DNA of 64,000 nucleotides from Rikenella microfusus (lineage in GTDB: Bacteria; Bacteroidota; Bacteroidia; Bacteroidales; Tenuifilaceae). Position numbers and translations under genes: made by a program. Positions within the stretch are counted from its first letter, which is position 1; every line of letters starts with the position of its first letter. Location of the stretch: NCBI GenBank assembly GCA_020722565.1, contig DYKO01000003.1, positions 62,001-126,000 of the forward strand, read 5' to 3'. A model generated the notes under the pieces. The model had not been told where the DNA came from. It ran no database searches and saw only the letters and a program-made list of their open reading frames with translations. Of this stretch, positions 1 through 8,339 are shown one piece after another.

Positions 1-1786
1 CTTGGGCTATAGTTGTTGGTTTTATTTTTGATAATTTTATTCTTGCTTCTGTGCTTAATGATTTTAGAAAATGGAAATCAAAGTTATCGGGGATTTTAAC
101 ATGTTCTAAACGTAATAATTTATCGGCCACTAGTTGCTCTTTTTCTATGTAACTCTCGTATTTTATTTTAATTTCGGCGCTTGTAATTGCTTCGTTGGTA
201 AATTGTTTGATATTTAGAATACCTAGAATATCTTTTAGGTTAATTTCGGGTCGTAGTGCAATATCAATGATTTTACGCTTTTGATTTATTGGTTTAGAGT
301 TGATTTTATTTAAATAGCCATTTATTTTTGTGGGTTCTATTGATGTTCTTTTTACATAGTTTAAAATACTATTTACTTCAGCGAGTTTATTTTCGAGTCG
401 AGAAATATCATCTTCACTTATCATGCCTAATTTTTGTGCAAGGGGTGATAGGCGTTCATCGGCGTTATCCTGCCTTACTAAAATACGATATTCAGCTCTA
501 CTTGTAAACATTCGATAGGGCTCATCAACTCCTTTTGTTACTAGATCGTCGATAAGTACCCCTATATATGCTTCGTTTCTTTTTAGTGTAAGTTCTTGAA
601 TGTAATTTTGTGCTTTGAGATGTGCATTGGCTCCGGCAATTAATCCTTGCCCTGCTGCTTCTTCGTAACCTGTGGTACCGTTTATTTGACCGGCAAAAAA
701 TAGATTGTTTATTAGTTTTGTTTCTAGATTATGCTTTAACTGGGTAGGATCAAAATAATCATATTCTATTGCATAACCGGGACGTATAATGTGTGCATTC
801 TCAAATCCTGGTATTTTTTTAAGAGCCTCAAACTGTATTTCAACTGGTAAAGAGGATGAAAATCCATTCAAATACATCTCGTAAGTATATACTCCCTCTG
901 GCTCTAAAAAAAGTTGATGCGATTCTCTTTCGGCAAAAGTATTTATTTTATCTTCGATACTTGGACAATATCGGGGTCCAACACCTTTTATTTTGCCAGT
1001 AAAAAGGGGTGAGAATTTAAATCCTTTTCGTAAAATATTATGAACATCATTGTTTGTATTTACTATATAGCAAGATTTTTGTGGTAATGCTGTTCTGTAG
1101 TTGGGGTTATATGAGAATTTTGAAATTGGTTGAGTTTCTTGAATAGTTAATTTTTCTAAATTAACTGTTCTTCCATCGATTCGGACAGGGGTTCCTGTTT
1201 TCATTCGTGCAGCTTTGAAACCTAATGCCACTAGTTTTTCCGTTAGCCCTACAGAACTGTTCTCCCCTATTCTACCACCTTGAAAATTTACAGTTCCAAT
1301 ATGAATTAAACCATTCAAAAAGGTACCATTAGTTAATACTAACGATTTACAAAATGCATTTTGATTAGTTTTTGTTATTATGCCTTTAGGATATCTATTT
1401 TCAATTATAATATCGGTAACTTCATCTTGCCATAAGAAGAGATTGGGTATTGATTCAAGGTATTTTCTCCATTCAAGAGAAAATAGCATACGGTCACATT
1501 GAGCACGTGGGCTCCACATAGCTGGACCCTTGCTCATGTTTAACATTCTAAAGTGAATGGTTGTTAAATCGGTTACCTTTGCAGTATACCCACCTAAAGC
1601 ATCAATTTCTTTTACAATTTGGCCTTTTGCTATTCCACCAATTGCTGGGTTACAACTCATTTGCGCTAGCTTTGATAGATCCATTGAAATCAAAAGAACT
1701 TTTGAACCCATTTTTGCTGCTATTGCAGCCGCTTCGCATCCTGCGTGTCCTCCACCTACAACAATAACATCAAAATTTACTTCCAT
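1..1786 (-). CDS. mnmG: tRNA uridine 5-carboxymethylaminomethyl modification enzyme MnmG (GidA), C-terminus cut by window edge
   Basis: With MnmE, MnmG installs the carboxymethylaminomethyl group on the wobble uridine of several tRNAs, in the cytoplasm, using FAD. Read on the reverse strand, the frame is open from an ATG at 1786 to the window edge, giving 595 codons; the family is about 620-630 residues, so only the end is missing. An N-terminal FAD loop, GGGHAGCE, lies at residues 11-18. The family segments GGIAKGQIVKEIDALGG, GRIGENSS and GTTGYEEAAGQG follow in the usual order. Its start overlaps the end of ybeY by 10 bases, so it appears to be the last visible gene of the 5.7-0 kb minus-strand operon. 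The gene is AT-rich for a housekeeping gene. Identity is sure; the C-terminus cannot be judged. Confidence 0.97.
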   Translation of the reverse strand, partial: MEVNFDVIVVGGGHAGCEAAAIAAKMGSKVLLISMDLSKLAQMSCNPAIGGIAKGQIVKEIDALGGYTAKVTDLTTIHFRMLNMSKGPAMWSPRAQCDRMLFSLEWRKYLESIPNLFLWQDEVTDIIIENRYPKGIITKTNQNAFCKSLVLTNGTFLNGLIHIGTVNFQGGRIGENSSVGLTEKLVALGFKAARMKTGTPVRIDGRTVNLEKLTIQETQPISKFSYNPNYRTALPQKSCYIVNTNNDVHNILRKGFKFSPLFTGKIKGVGPRYCPSIEDKINTFAERESHQLFLEPEGVYTYEMYLNGFSSSLPVEIQFEALKKIPGFENAHIIRPGYAIEYDYFDPTQLKHNLETKLINNLFFAGQINGTTGYEEAAGQGLIAGANAHLKAQNYIQELTLKRNEAYIGVLIDDLVTKGVDEPYRMFTSRAEYRILVRQDNADERLSPLAQKLGMISEDDISRLENKLAEVNSILNYVKRTSIEPTKINGYLNKINSKPINQKRKIIDIALRPEINLKDILGILNIKQFTNEAITSAEIKIKYESYIEKEQLVADKLLRLEHVKIPDNFDFHFLKSLSTEARIKLSKIKPTTIAQ

Positions 1787-2214
1787 TTCTGATAGTATAA
1801 CTCAATTGCCCAATTTTCCTTTTCCCTTATCAACATTTGCTGTGTTTCAGTTTGATCATCGTACCCTAATATGTGAAAAATACCGTGTATTATAACTCTA
1901 AGTAGTTCTTGTCTAAAAGAATCACCATTTATAAATGCGTTATACTTAACAGTATCAATTGAAATAACAATATCAGCTTCTAAATATTTACCAACGCTAT
2001 AGTCAAAAGTAATAATGTCAGTATAATAATTATGGTTTAGAAATTTAATATTGTAATCTAAAATTTCTTCGTCGATAGTGAAGTAATAATTAATTTCATT
2101 AATTTTTTTTTTAAATTCTTTTTCAACAATATATTTTATCCAGGATTTTATGTCCTTTTTGTTTAAAATTAATTGTCTAAGTTTTGGACTATGATAAGTA
2201 AAATTTATATCCAT
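1777..2214 (-). CDS. ybeY: Endoribonuclease / rRNA maturation factor YbeY
   Basis: YbeY is a metal-dependent endoribonuclease needed for 16S rRNA 3'-end maturation and ribosome quality control. The 145-residue protein has the family length. The metal motif is present as HGIFHILGYDD with His110 and His114, but the third position, His in E. coli, is Asp120; I recall the same variation in other Bacteroidota YbeY proteins. The start ATG at 2214 shares one base with the stop of the upstream ATPase gene (TAATG), a layout that favours translational coupling. The end overlaps the mnmG start. The call rests on the motif, the length and the usual mnmG neighbourhood. Confidence 0.93.
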   Translation of the reverse strand: MDINFTYHSPKLRQLILNKKDIKSWIKYIVEKEFKKKINEINYYFTIDEEILDYNIKFLNHNYYTDIITFDYSVGKYLEADIVISIDTVKYNAFINGDSFRQELLRVIIHGIFHILGYDDQTETQQMLIREKENWAIELYYQKWK

Positions 2215-2663
2215 TATAAATTAAATATAAGTTCTACAGTTGATCCATTATTTTTGAAAGTAATTCCATCAGAAAGTTTTTTCATTAAAAAGATACCTCT
2301 ACCTGAGATATTTTCAATATTTTCTGGAATAGTTGGGTCGGGTATAGAATTGGGATCGAATCCAGCACCTTGGTCAGAAATTATAATAGAAACTTTTTTA
2401 TTAGTTACTAATATTTTTATAGTAACATTTTTGTTCTCATCCATTTTATTTCCATGTACAATTGCATTGTTTACACCTTCAATTGCAGCAATAAGGATTT
2501 TTCCATAAACATCAGGTGTTACTGTTAATGCCTCAGTAATCTCATCTATGTTTTTTTCAACTAAACTTATCTGTTCAAGTTTACTTGGGATTGTAATTGT
2601 TCGTTCCATAGGTAGTACTAATTGTAATATTTTTATACTTCTTTTATATTGTTTTTGTTTCAC
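2214..2663 (-). CDS. Anti-sigma-factor-type (RsbW/SpoIIAB-like) HATPase
   Basis: This is a single GHKL ATP-binding domain of 149 residues, like serine-protein kinases of the RsbW/SpoIIAB type that bind and inhibit sigma factors or phosphorylate an anti-sigma antagonist. The N box is EGVNNAIVHGNK at residues 62-73, the G1 box DQGAGFD at 97-103 and the G2 box GRGIF at 121-125. No sensor, transmembrane or dimerisation domain is present. A start at Met19 (position 2609), giving MERTITIP, would fit the family length equally well. No STAS-domain partner or sigma factor gene lies nearby, so the partner is unknown. It sits 15 bases after the EnvC-like gene in the same operon. Confidence 0.8.
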   Translation of the reverse strand: MKQKQYKRSIKILQLVLPMERTITIPSKLEQISLVEKNIDEITEALTVTPDVYGKILIAAIEGVNNAIVHGNKMDENKNVTIKILVTNKKVSIIISDQGAGFDPNSIPDPTIPENIENISGRGIFLMKKLSDGITFKNNGSTVELIFNL

Positions 2664-2678
2664 AAATTTATAACATTT

Positions 2679-3857
2679 TTAAATATTTATCCATATTAAT
2701 GGGTTTTCTGGTTCCTTTTCATTCCATAGTTCGAAATGAAGGACATATGTATTATCAGGTTGTTTTAATGTTTTACCTATGTTTTCTGTATTTTTTAGGA
2801 ATTCATTTGTTGAAACAAAAACCTCAGATAAATTTGAATAAACTGTTAAAAATTCTCCATGGCGTACAATAACAGCATAACCTCCAAAAGGAAGATTGAA
2901 TATTTTTGATACTATTCCGGGATAAACATTACGAACAACAATATCTTTATAAACTATCAAATCGATTCCATTATTTTTAACTATAACATTTTTTAGTATA
3001 GGATGTTTTGTTTGACCAAATTCATTTAGTATTGATGCTCCTATAACTGGGGGTGGTAATTTTCCTTTGTTATCTTTAAATTTTTTCGATATTTCTAAAT
3101 AATCCTTGTCTATTAAGTTTTTAGTAGTAGATTTCTTTTTACTTGAAATAATTACTTTTCTTATTTCATTATTAATAGCAAGTAATTTTTGTTTGTTTAT
3201 ATTTACTTCTTTTACTAAATCATTTTTTCGTTTTTCTAATTGTAAAATTGTTTTAGATAATTTCTTTTCTGAGTCTTTTAAAATTTTTAAATTATCTGAA
3301 TATTCATTCTGTTTTATTTTTAAATCTTTTAAATACAATACATAATTTTCTTTTATTGTTTGAATATCGTTTAAATTGTTTTTAATATTTAAAATCAATT
3401 TATTTAAAAATGAAACTAAAGTTTTATACATTTTGAATCGGACATAAAATTGATTAAAGTTATTTGAAGCTAGAAATAATATAAGTAAATTGTTTTTATT
3501 AGTTAATTTTTTATAATACGATTTGTATAAAGTAAGCAACTCGATTTTTCTTTTATCTAATAAAATATTTAAACTATCAATTTCATATGAAATTTTCTGT
3601 ATATTAATATTTAAAGATATTATTTGATTTTTATTATTTTCCAAAAGATTTTCAATTAATTTAATTTTATTTTTTTGTAGTTTAATTGTTGTAATATTGT
3701 TTTTTTTGCTTTTCTCAATTAGTAAAACTTGATTATTGATTTGATCTATCTTACTTAATATATCTTTTTTTTGTGAATTAAGCGATTCTATCTTATTCTG
3801 AGTAAATGAATAATTATAAATAAATGTAATAAAAAAAGTGATTACTATGTAACGCAT
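2679..3857 (-). CDS. EnvC-like murein hydrolase activator (coiled coil plus degenerate M23/LytM domain)
   Basis: This is a secreted coiled-coil protein with a C-terminal LytM (peptidase M23) domain, probably in the periplasm and involved in septal peptidoglycan cleavage. The N-terminus is a signal peptide starting MRYIVITFFITF. Residues of about 25-250 are Lys/Glu/Asn/Leu-rich coiled coil, and the last 120 form the LytM fold. Zinc ligands look replaced: NNGIDL where active enzymes have HxGxD, and VYSNL where they usually have YxHL. This fits an EnvC/NlpD-type activator rather than a hydrolase. I chose the ATG at 3857, 4 bases after the dut stop; a start at 3887 would lie inside dut and put ten charged residues before the signal peptide. 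Confidence 0.83.
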   Translation of the reverse strand: MRYIVITFFITFIYNYSFTQNKIESLNSQKKDILSKIDQINNQVLLIEKSKKNNITTIKLQKNKIKLIENLLENNKNQIISLNINIQKISYEIDSLNILLDKRKIELLTLYKSYYKKLTNKNNLLILFLASNNFNQFYVRFKMYKTLVSFLNKLILNIKNNLNDIQTIKENYVLYLKDLKIKQNEYSDNLKILKDSEKKLSKTILQLEKRKNDLVKEVNINKQKLLAINNEIRKVIISSKKKSTTKNLIDKDYLEISKKFKDNKGKLPPPVIGASILNEFGQTKHPILKNVIVKNNGIDLIVYKDIVVRNVYPGIVSKIFNLPFGGYAVIVRHGEFLTVYSNLSEVFVSTNEFLKNTENIGKTLKQPDNTYVLHFELWNEKEPENPLIWINI

Positions 3858-3861
3858 GATC

Positions 3862-4296
3862 TTAAATACCTGTTGATCCAAAACCACCTTCTCCCCTTGT
3901 TGAATTATTAATGTTTGTTGTATTTTGGAAACTCACCTTTTCGTATTTTGCAAATACCATTTGGCAAATTCTATCACCTGGATTTATTGTAGCAACACTA
4001 TTACTAAGATTAATGATAATTACTCCTATTTCTCCCCTATAATCAGAATCGATGGTACCGGGAGTATTTAAAACTGTAATTCCTTTATGTAAAGCTAACC
4101 CGCTTCTGGGACGAATTTGCGCTTCTAATCCATTAGGAAGTTCTAATCGAATTCCAGTGGGTATGAGTTTTCTCTCTAATGGTTTTAAAATTATTGACTG
4201 TTTTATTGAGGCCATTAGATCAACTCCACTTGAATTTTCTGTTGCATATGATGGAATTTCGAAACCAGAATTGTTAATTATTTTTACTACTTCCAT
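3862..4296 (-). CDS. dut: Deoxyuridine 5'-triphosphate nucleotidohydrolase (dUTPase)
   Basis: The enzyme hydrolyses dUTP to dUMP and pyrophosphate, keeping uracil out of DNA and feeding dTMP synthesis. At 144 residues it has the size of trimeric dUTPases. All sequence motifs are visible: SSGVDLMA (22-29), RPRSGLA (62-68), NTPGTIDSDYRGE (77-89) containing the catalytic Asp83, and the C-terminal RGEGGFGSTG (134-143) that closes over the active site. It overlaps the upstream flippase end by 10 bases and is followed 4 bases later by the EnvC-like gene, so it is inside an operon. No unusual residues were seen. Confidence 0.97.
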   Translation of the reverse strand: MEVVKIINNSGFEIPSYATENSSGVDLMASIKQSIILKPLERKLIPTGIRLELPNGLEAQIRPRSGLALHKGITVLNTPGTIDSDYRGEIGVIIINLSNSVATINPGDRICQMVFAKYEKVSFQNTTNINNSTRGEGGFGSTGI

Positions 4297-5738
4297 ATCC
4301 TAATAGTTATTTTTTCTTTTTTAACAAAAATAATTAAAATAATAATAATTGAAATATTTGCAATAATTAATGAAATCCATTGTTTATTAACTAAAAGTAA
4401 TAATGAAGAGATAGCAATTACCAAAATAATTATTTTTAAATAGAAAAACATATTTTCTTTTTCAATGCTTATGTATCCAGATTTTCGTCCATCGATAAAA
4501 TTTAAAAATGTCATAAGTATGTATGTAAACATTCGTGAAGTTGCAGCACCATAAATACCGATTATTGGTATTAAAATTATATTTAAAGTTATTGTGGAGA
4601 ACGAACCAATGAGAACATATTTGACCCCATAAATTGTTTTATCAGTTAACTTAAACCAAAAAGATAGATTATAATAGATTCCATAAAAGGTATTAGCAAT
4701 TAGCAGAATTGGGATGATAAATAAAGACTCGCGATAATTCTTACCTACAAAAAATTTTAGTAAAGGTATATTAAAAGTGATAGCAATTGTAATAATTATT
4801 GAAATGAAAATAAAATATTTTAATGATTTACCAAATAATTTAATGTGATCTGTTTGATTTTGGGTTTTAAAGAAAAAAGGCTCAGCTGCGAATTTATACA
4901 TTTGAACAAAGAGCAAAAGCAAAACTGCAAGTTTAACATTAGCACCATAAATTCCTAACTGATATAGTGCATTTTGATCTCTTGGAATTAAATATTTAAT
5001 GAATATTCTATCGAATGCTTCGTTTGCAGTACCAGATAATCCTGCAAGAAAAAGGGGTAATGAATAAATTAAAATTTCTTTTAGTAACTTTTTATTTATA
5101 TTAAAACAAGGAATACCAGTAAAAATGATAATCATTATAAATACAAAAATATTTTGAATAAGATTGGATAGAAAAACAAAATATAATATATCAACATTAG
5201 GTATTAATGATTTTAAAGTTTCAGGTTTAAGATACAAATAAAAGAAAAGGTTAAAAAGTATATTTATTACAACACCTGAAATTTTTATGAATGAAAAAAC
5301 AATTGGACGATTGTTGTTTCTTAATTTTGCAAATGGTATAGCTGTTATAGAATCAAGTGTAACAATTGCTGCAGTTGTGTTAATATATAACGGTAAATAA
5401 TTTTTTCCAAGAATATTTGCAATAGACTTTGAATAAATTGTTGTTAGAACTAAAAAAAGTGTTGAAATTATTGTTACAAAAGTAAAGATATTTGAATAAA
5501 CACTTTCATCATTTTTATATTTATTTATAAAACGAAAATAACCTGTTTCGAGTCCAAAAGTTAAAAAAATTAATAAAAAAGTTATATAAGCATAGAATTC
5601 AGTTATAATTCCATACTGAATTGGGTTAGTAAGTACATTTGTATGTATAGGAACAAGCAAATAATTAAGCAAGCGAGGCAAAACAGTGCTTAATCCGTAT
5701 ATAAGAGATTGTGAATAAAGTTGTTTTATAGATGACAT
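4287..5738 (-). CDS. MATE/MVF-type oligosaccharide flippase (polysaccharide biosynthesis protein)
   Basis: This is a polytopic membrane protein of about 483 residues with roughly 12-14 hydrophobic segments, resembling Wzx/RfbX-type flippases that move lipid-linked oligosaccharides across the inner membrane. The N-terminus QLYSQSLIYGLSTVLPRLLNYLLVPIH-like segment matches the first helix of such proteins. The start is placed at the ATG at 5738, because a more upstream ATG at 5786 lies within the predicted promoter -33 element and would be outside the transcript. It lies with dut and other housekeeping genes, far from the capsule locus, so its substrate may differ from that of the Wzx at 37.3 kb; lipid II flipping has not been shown and cannot be inferred here. 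Confidence 0.82.
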   Translation of the reverse strand: MSSIKQLYSQSLIYGLSTVLPRLLNYLLVPIHTNVLTNPIQYGIITEFYAYITFLLIFLTFGLETGYFRFINKYKNDESVYSNIFTFVTIISTLFLVLTTIYSKSIANILGKNYLPLYINTTAAIVTLDSITAIPFAKLRNNNRPIVFSFIKISGVVINILFNLFFYLYLKPETLKSLIPNVDILYFVFLSNLIQNIFVFIMIIIFTGIPCFNINKKLLKEILIYSLPLFLAGLSGTANEAFDRIFIKYLIPRDQNALYQLGIYGANVKLAVLLLLFVQMYKFAAEPFFFKTQNQTDHIKLFGKSLKYFIFISIIITIAITFNIPLLKFFVGKNYRESLFIIPILLIANTFYGIYYNLSFWFKLTDKTIYGVKYVLIGSFSTITLNIILIPIIGIYGAATSRMFTYILMTFLNFIDGRKSGYISIEKENMFFYLKIIILVIAISSLLLLVNKQWISLIIANISIIIILIIFVKKEKITIRIWK

Positions 5739-5755
5739 TTGAAATATATTATAGT

Positions 5756-5787
5756 CAAAAATATAATTTTTAGTATTTTTGTACAAA
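5756..5787 (-). promoter_or_regulatory. Bacteroidota-type promoter for the flippase-dut-envC-like-ATPase-ybeY-mnmG operon
   Basis: On the minus strand a -33 box TTTG (5784-5787) is followed after exactly 20 bases by TATTTTTG (5756-5763), matching the Bacteroidota consensus TTTG/TTG-N19-20-TAnnTTTG. Transcription would start near 5750, giving a leader of about 12 bases before the ATG at 5738. Confidence 0.65.
5774..5781 (+). promoter_or_regulatory. Possible -7 box for the cyclophilin-pheS-crp transcript
   Basis: TATTTTTG fits TAnnTTTG on the plus strand and would place the start of transcription about 25 bases before the cyclophilin ATG at 5813. No convincing -33 box is seen at the right distance, so this is weaker than the opposite-strand promoter it overlaps. 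Confidence 0.35.
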
Positions 5788-5812
5788 TGTACCTATACTA
5801 AATTTTTGAAAT

Positions 5813-6613
5813 ATGAATAAATCACTTACTATTAGTACATTATTAATATTATCTTTAATATTAGTAGGTTGTTCAAGTAAGTATAAAGATGGTAAACATG
5901 TGCTAATACAAACTACTGAAGGGGATATTATTGTAAAACTTTATGATGCAACGCCTAAACATAGAGATAATTTTCTTAAACTTGCTGAAAATGGCTTTTA
6001 TGATGGACTAATTTTTCATAGAGTTATAAAAGATTTTGTAATTCAATCAGGTGATCCAGATACCAGAAAAGTAGAAGCTGGAAAAATTTATGGGGATAAG
6101 GATGCAGGATATTTAATTGATCCAGAATTTGTTGATACTATTTTACATAAAAAAGGAGTAATAGCAATGGCAAGAGAAAATGATTATGTAAATCCTGGCA
6201 AAAAATCATCATCATCACAATTCTACATTGTTGTAGGTAAATTATATACACCAGAGCAATTAAAAGATCTTGAAAAAAGTTTAAATAATAAATTAAGGGA
6301 TAAAATACATAGTAAGGTATATGATTCGTTGTTTCAAAATCAACAATACGATAATGAAACATTCGATTCACTTAGAAAAAAAGCCAACAGAATAATAGAT
6401 TCAATTACACTACATGATCAAATTAAATTTTCAGAACAACAAAGAAAAATTTATACTACTTTTGGCGGTATTCCTCATTTAGATGGAAATTATACCATTT
6501 TTGGTGAAGTAGTAGAAGGTATTGAAGTTGTAGAAAAAATTTCACAAATTAATACTGACAAAAACGATAGACCAGTTAAAGATATTGAAATAAAGGTACG
6601 AATACTTAAATAG
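5813..6613 (+). CDS. Peptidyl-prolyl cis-trans isomerase, cyclophilin-type lipoprotein
   Basis: A cyclophilin that should catalyse cis-trans isomerisation at proline bonds of exported proteins. The N-terminus is a lipoprotein signal with lipobox LVGC, Cys20 being the lipid-anchored residue. The cyclophilin core starts at about residue 29; FHRVIKDFVIQSGDP (69-83) carries the catalytic Arg70, SSSSQFYIVVG lies at 132-142 and the closing strand is FGEVVEGIEVVEKI. Between about 145 and 215 there is a charged helical insertion absent from minimal cyclophilins, a feature I associate with Bacteroidota members. It precedes pheS by 7 bases and the two probably share a transcript. Confidence 0.92.
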   Translation: MNKSLTISTLLILSLILVGCSSKYKDGKHVLIQTTEGDIIVKLYDATPKHRDNFLKLAENGFYDGLIFHRVIKDFVIQSGDPDTRKVEAGKIYGDKDAGYLIDPEFVDTILHKKGVIAMARENDYVNPGKKSSSSQFYIVVGKLYTPEQLKDLEKSLNNKLRDKIHSKVYDSLFQNQQYDNETFDSLRKKANRIIDSITLHDQIKFSEQQRKIYTTFGGIPHLDGNYTIFGEVVEGIEVVEKISQINTDKNDRPVKDIEIKVRILK

Positions 6614-6620
6614 ATGTTTT

Positions 6621-7640
6621 ATGAAGCAAAAGATTCTAAATGTCAGAAATAAATTTCAAGGCTTATTACCAAAAACTACTGAAGAGGTTGAGAAAATACG
6701 AATCGATTTTTTAGGACGTAGTGGTCTTGTAACTAAACTTTTTGAGGAATTTAAAACCATTCCATCTGATCAAAAAAAGGGTGTTGGACAACTACTAAAT
6801 AGTTTAAAGAATGATATACAAATTAAGATAGATGAATGGAAAAAAATTCTTTTATCGAATCAAAGGGTTAATATAAATAATTTGGATTTGTCGTTACAAG
6901 AATCAATTATCAATTTAGGTAGTCGACATCCAATATCATTGGTTAAAAATGAAATATCAGAAATTTTTAAATATTTAGGTTATACAATTTACGAGGGACC
7001 TGAAATAGAAGATGATTGGCATGTGTTTTCTGCATTAAATTTTCCAGAAGAACATCCAGCAAGAGATATGCAAGATACTTTTTTTATTCAAAAAAATCCT
7101 GATATTCTTCTCCGAACACATACATCTTCAGTGCAAGTAAGAAGTATGGAACAAGAAAAATTACCAATAAGGGTAATTTGTCCGGGTAGAGTTTTTCGGA
7201 ACGAAGCTATATCGGCAAGAGCGCATTGCATATTTCATCAAATAGAAGGACTTTATATTGATAAAAATGTATCGTTTGCCGATCTGAAGCAAACACTATT
7301 ATACTTTGCAAAGGAAATGTTTGGCGAAGATACACAAATAAGATTAAGACCATCGTATTTTCCATTTACAGAACCTTCGGCTGAAATGGATGTAAGTTGT
7401 AAACTTTGTGGTGGTAAAGGATGCTCTGTTTGTAAATATACTGGGTGGCTTGAGGTACTGGGTTGCGGTATGGTAGATCCGAATGTTCTAAAACTTAATA
7501 ATATTGATAGTAAAATTTATACAGGTTTTGCATTTGGTATGGGTCTTGAGCGAATTGCTATGCTAAAATATCAAGTTAAAGACTTAAGATTATATTTTGA
7601 AAATGATGTTCGTTTCCTTAACCAATTTAAAAATTATTAG
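6621..7640 (+). CDS. pheS: Phenylalanyl-tRNA synthetase alpha subunit
   Basis: Catalytic alpha subunit of the class II (alpha-beta)2 enzyme that charges tRNA-Phe. The 339-residue length is normal. N-terminal coiled coil is followed by class II motif 2 (RVFRNEAISARAHCIFHQIEGL) and motif 3 with GMGLERIAML near the end. A four-cysteine cluster, CKLCGGKGCSVCKYTGW, is typical of bacterial PheS. The beta-subunit gene pheT is not in the window, so the two subunits are unlinked here. The next gene, a Crp/Fnr regulator, starts 2 bases after the stop. Confidence 0.97.
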   Translation: MKQKILNVRNKFQGLLPKTTEEVEKIRIDFLGRSGLVTKLFEEFKTIPSDQKKGVGQLLNSLKNDIQIKIDEWKKILLSNQRVNINNLDLSLQESIINLGSRHPISLVKNEISEIFKYLGYTIYEGPEIEDDWHVFSALNFPEEHPARDMQDTFFIQKNPDILLRTHTSSVQVRSMEQEKLPIRVICPGRVFRNEAISARAHCIFHQIEGLYIDKNVSFADLKQTLLYFAKEMFGEDTQIRLRPSYFPFTEPSAEMDVSCKLCGGKGCSVCKYTGWLEVLGCGMVDPNVLKLNNIDSKIYTGFAFGMGLERIAMLKYQVKDLRLYFENDVRFLNQFKNY

Positions 7641-7641
7641 T

Positions 7642-8337
7642 ATGGAATTGAACAACAATGATAACTGCAATATTTCTGAATTTTCTTTATTTAAATCGCT
7701 TAATACAGAAGAAATGGAATTACTTAATTCCAGTATTAGGTGTAATAAATACAAGAAAAATGAAATTATTTATAGAGAAGGAAAGAGAATTACTGGTTGT
7801 TATTGCTTAAAAAAAGGTATTTTAAAAATTTACAAAACAGGTATTGATTCTAAACCACAAATAGTTGCTTTTGCAATTAAAGGTGATATTACTGGATACC
7901 GTTCAGTACTTAGCAATGAGGTTGCATGTACAACTGCAGAAGTTATTGAAGACGCAGAGGTTTGTTTCATTCCATCAGAAATTATTTTTTCATTAATAAA
8001 AAAGAATAGCGATTTTGCATTATCGCTTATTCAACTTACATGTAGGGAACTAGATCAAGCAAACATTTTTATTAAAGATATTGCTCAAAAAACAGTTAGA
8101 CAACGACTTGCTGAAGTTCTTTTAATGCTTGAAAATACATTTAAAATAGATACAGAAGGTTACATTTCGGTTAATCTTACGAGAGAGGATATTTCTAGCA
8201 TAGTAGGTACAGCAACAGAATCAGTTATAAGAATTTTAGGTGAATTAAAAAATGAAAATCTTATTAAAATTAAGGGTAAAAAGATTGGAATCATTGATAA
8301 GAAAAAATTGAATCTTATTTCAGATTCATTTTATTAA
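7642..8337 (+). CDS. Crp/Fnr-family transcriptional regulator
   Basis: A 231-residue regulator with an N-terminal cyclic-nucleotide-binding fold (EIIYREGKRITGCYCLKKG, then GDITGYRSVLSNE) and a C-terminal winged helix-turn-helix (LTREDISSIVGTATESVIR followed by LKNENLIKIKGKKIGIID). The phosphate-binding cassette lacks the clear RxS of cAMP-binding Crp, and there is no Fnr-type cysteine cluster, so the effector is unknown. The ATG at 7642 was preferred over one at 7597 that would read 15 residues inside pheS. It converges on ruvB, whose stop is only 2 bases beyond. Confidence 0.9.
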   Translation: MELNNNDNCNISEFSLFKSLNTEEMELLNSSIRCNKYKKNEIIYREGKRITGCYCLKKGILKIYKTGIDSKPQIVAFAIKGDITGYRSVLSNEVACTTAEVIEDAEVCFIPSEIIFSLIKKNSDFALSLIQLTCRELDQANIFIKDIAQKTVRQRLAEVLLMLENTFKIDTEGYISVNLTREDISSIVGTATESVIRILGELKNENLIKIKGKKIGIIDKKKLNLISDSFY

Positions 8338-8339
8338 TT

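Noticed and set aside
2214-2663. A full two-component histidine kinase
   Set aside because: Only the HATPase domain is present, with no His phosphoacceptor, sensor or membrane segment.
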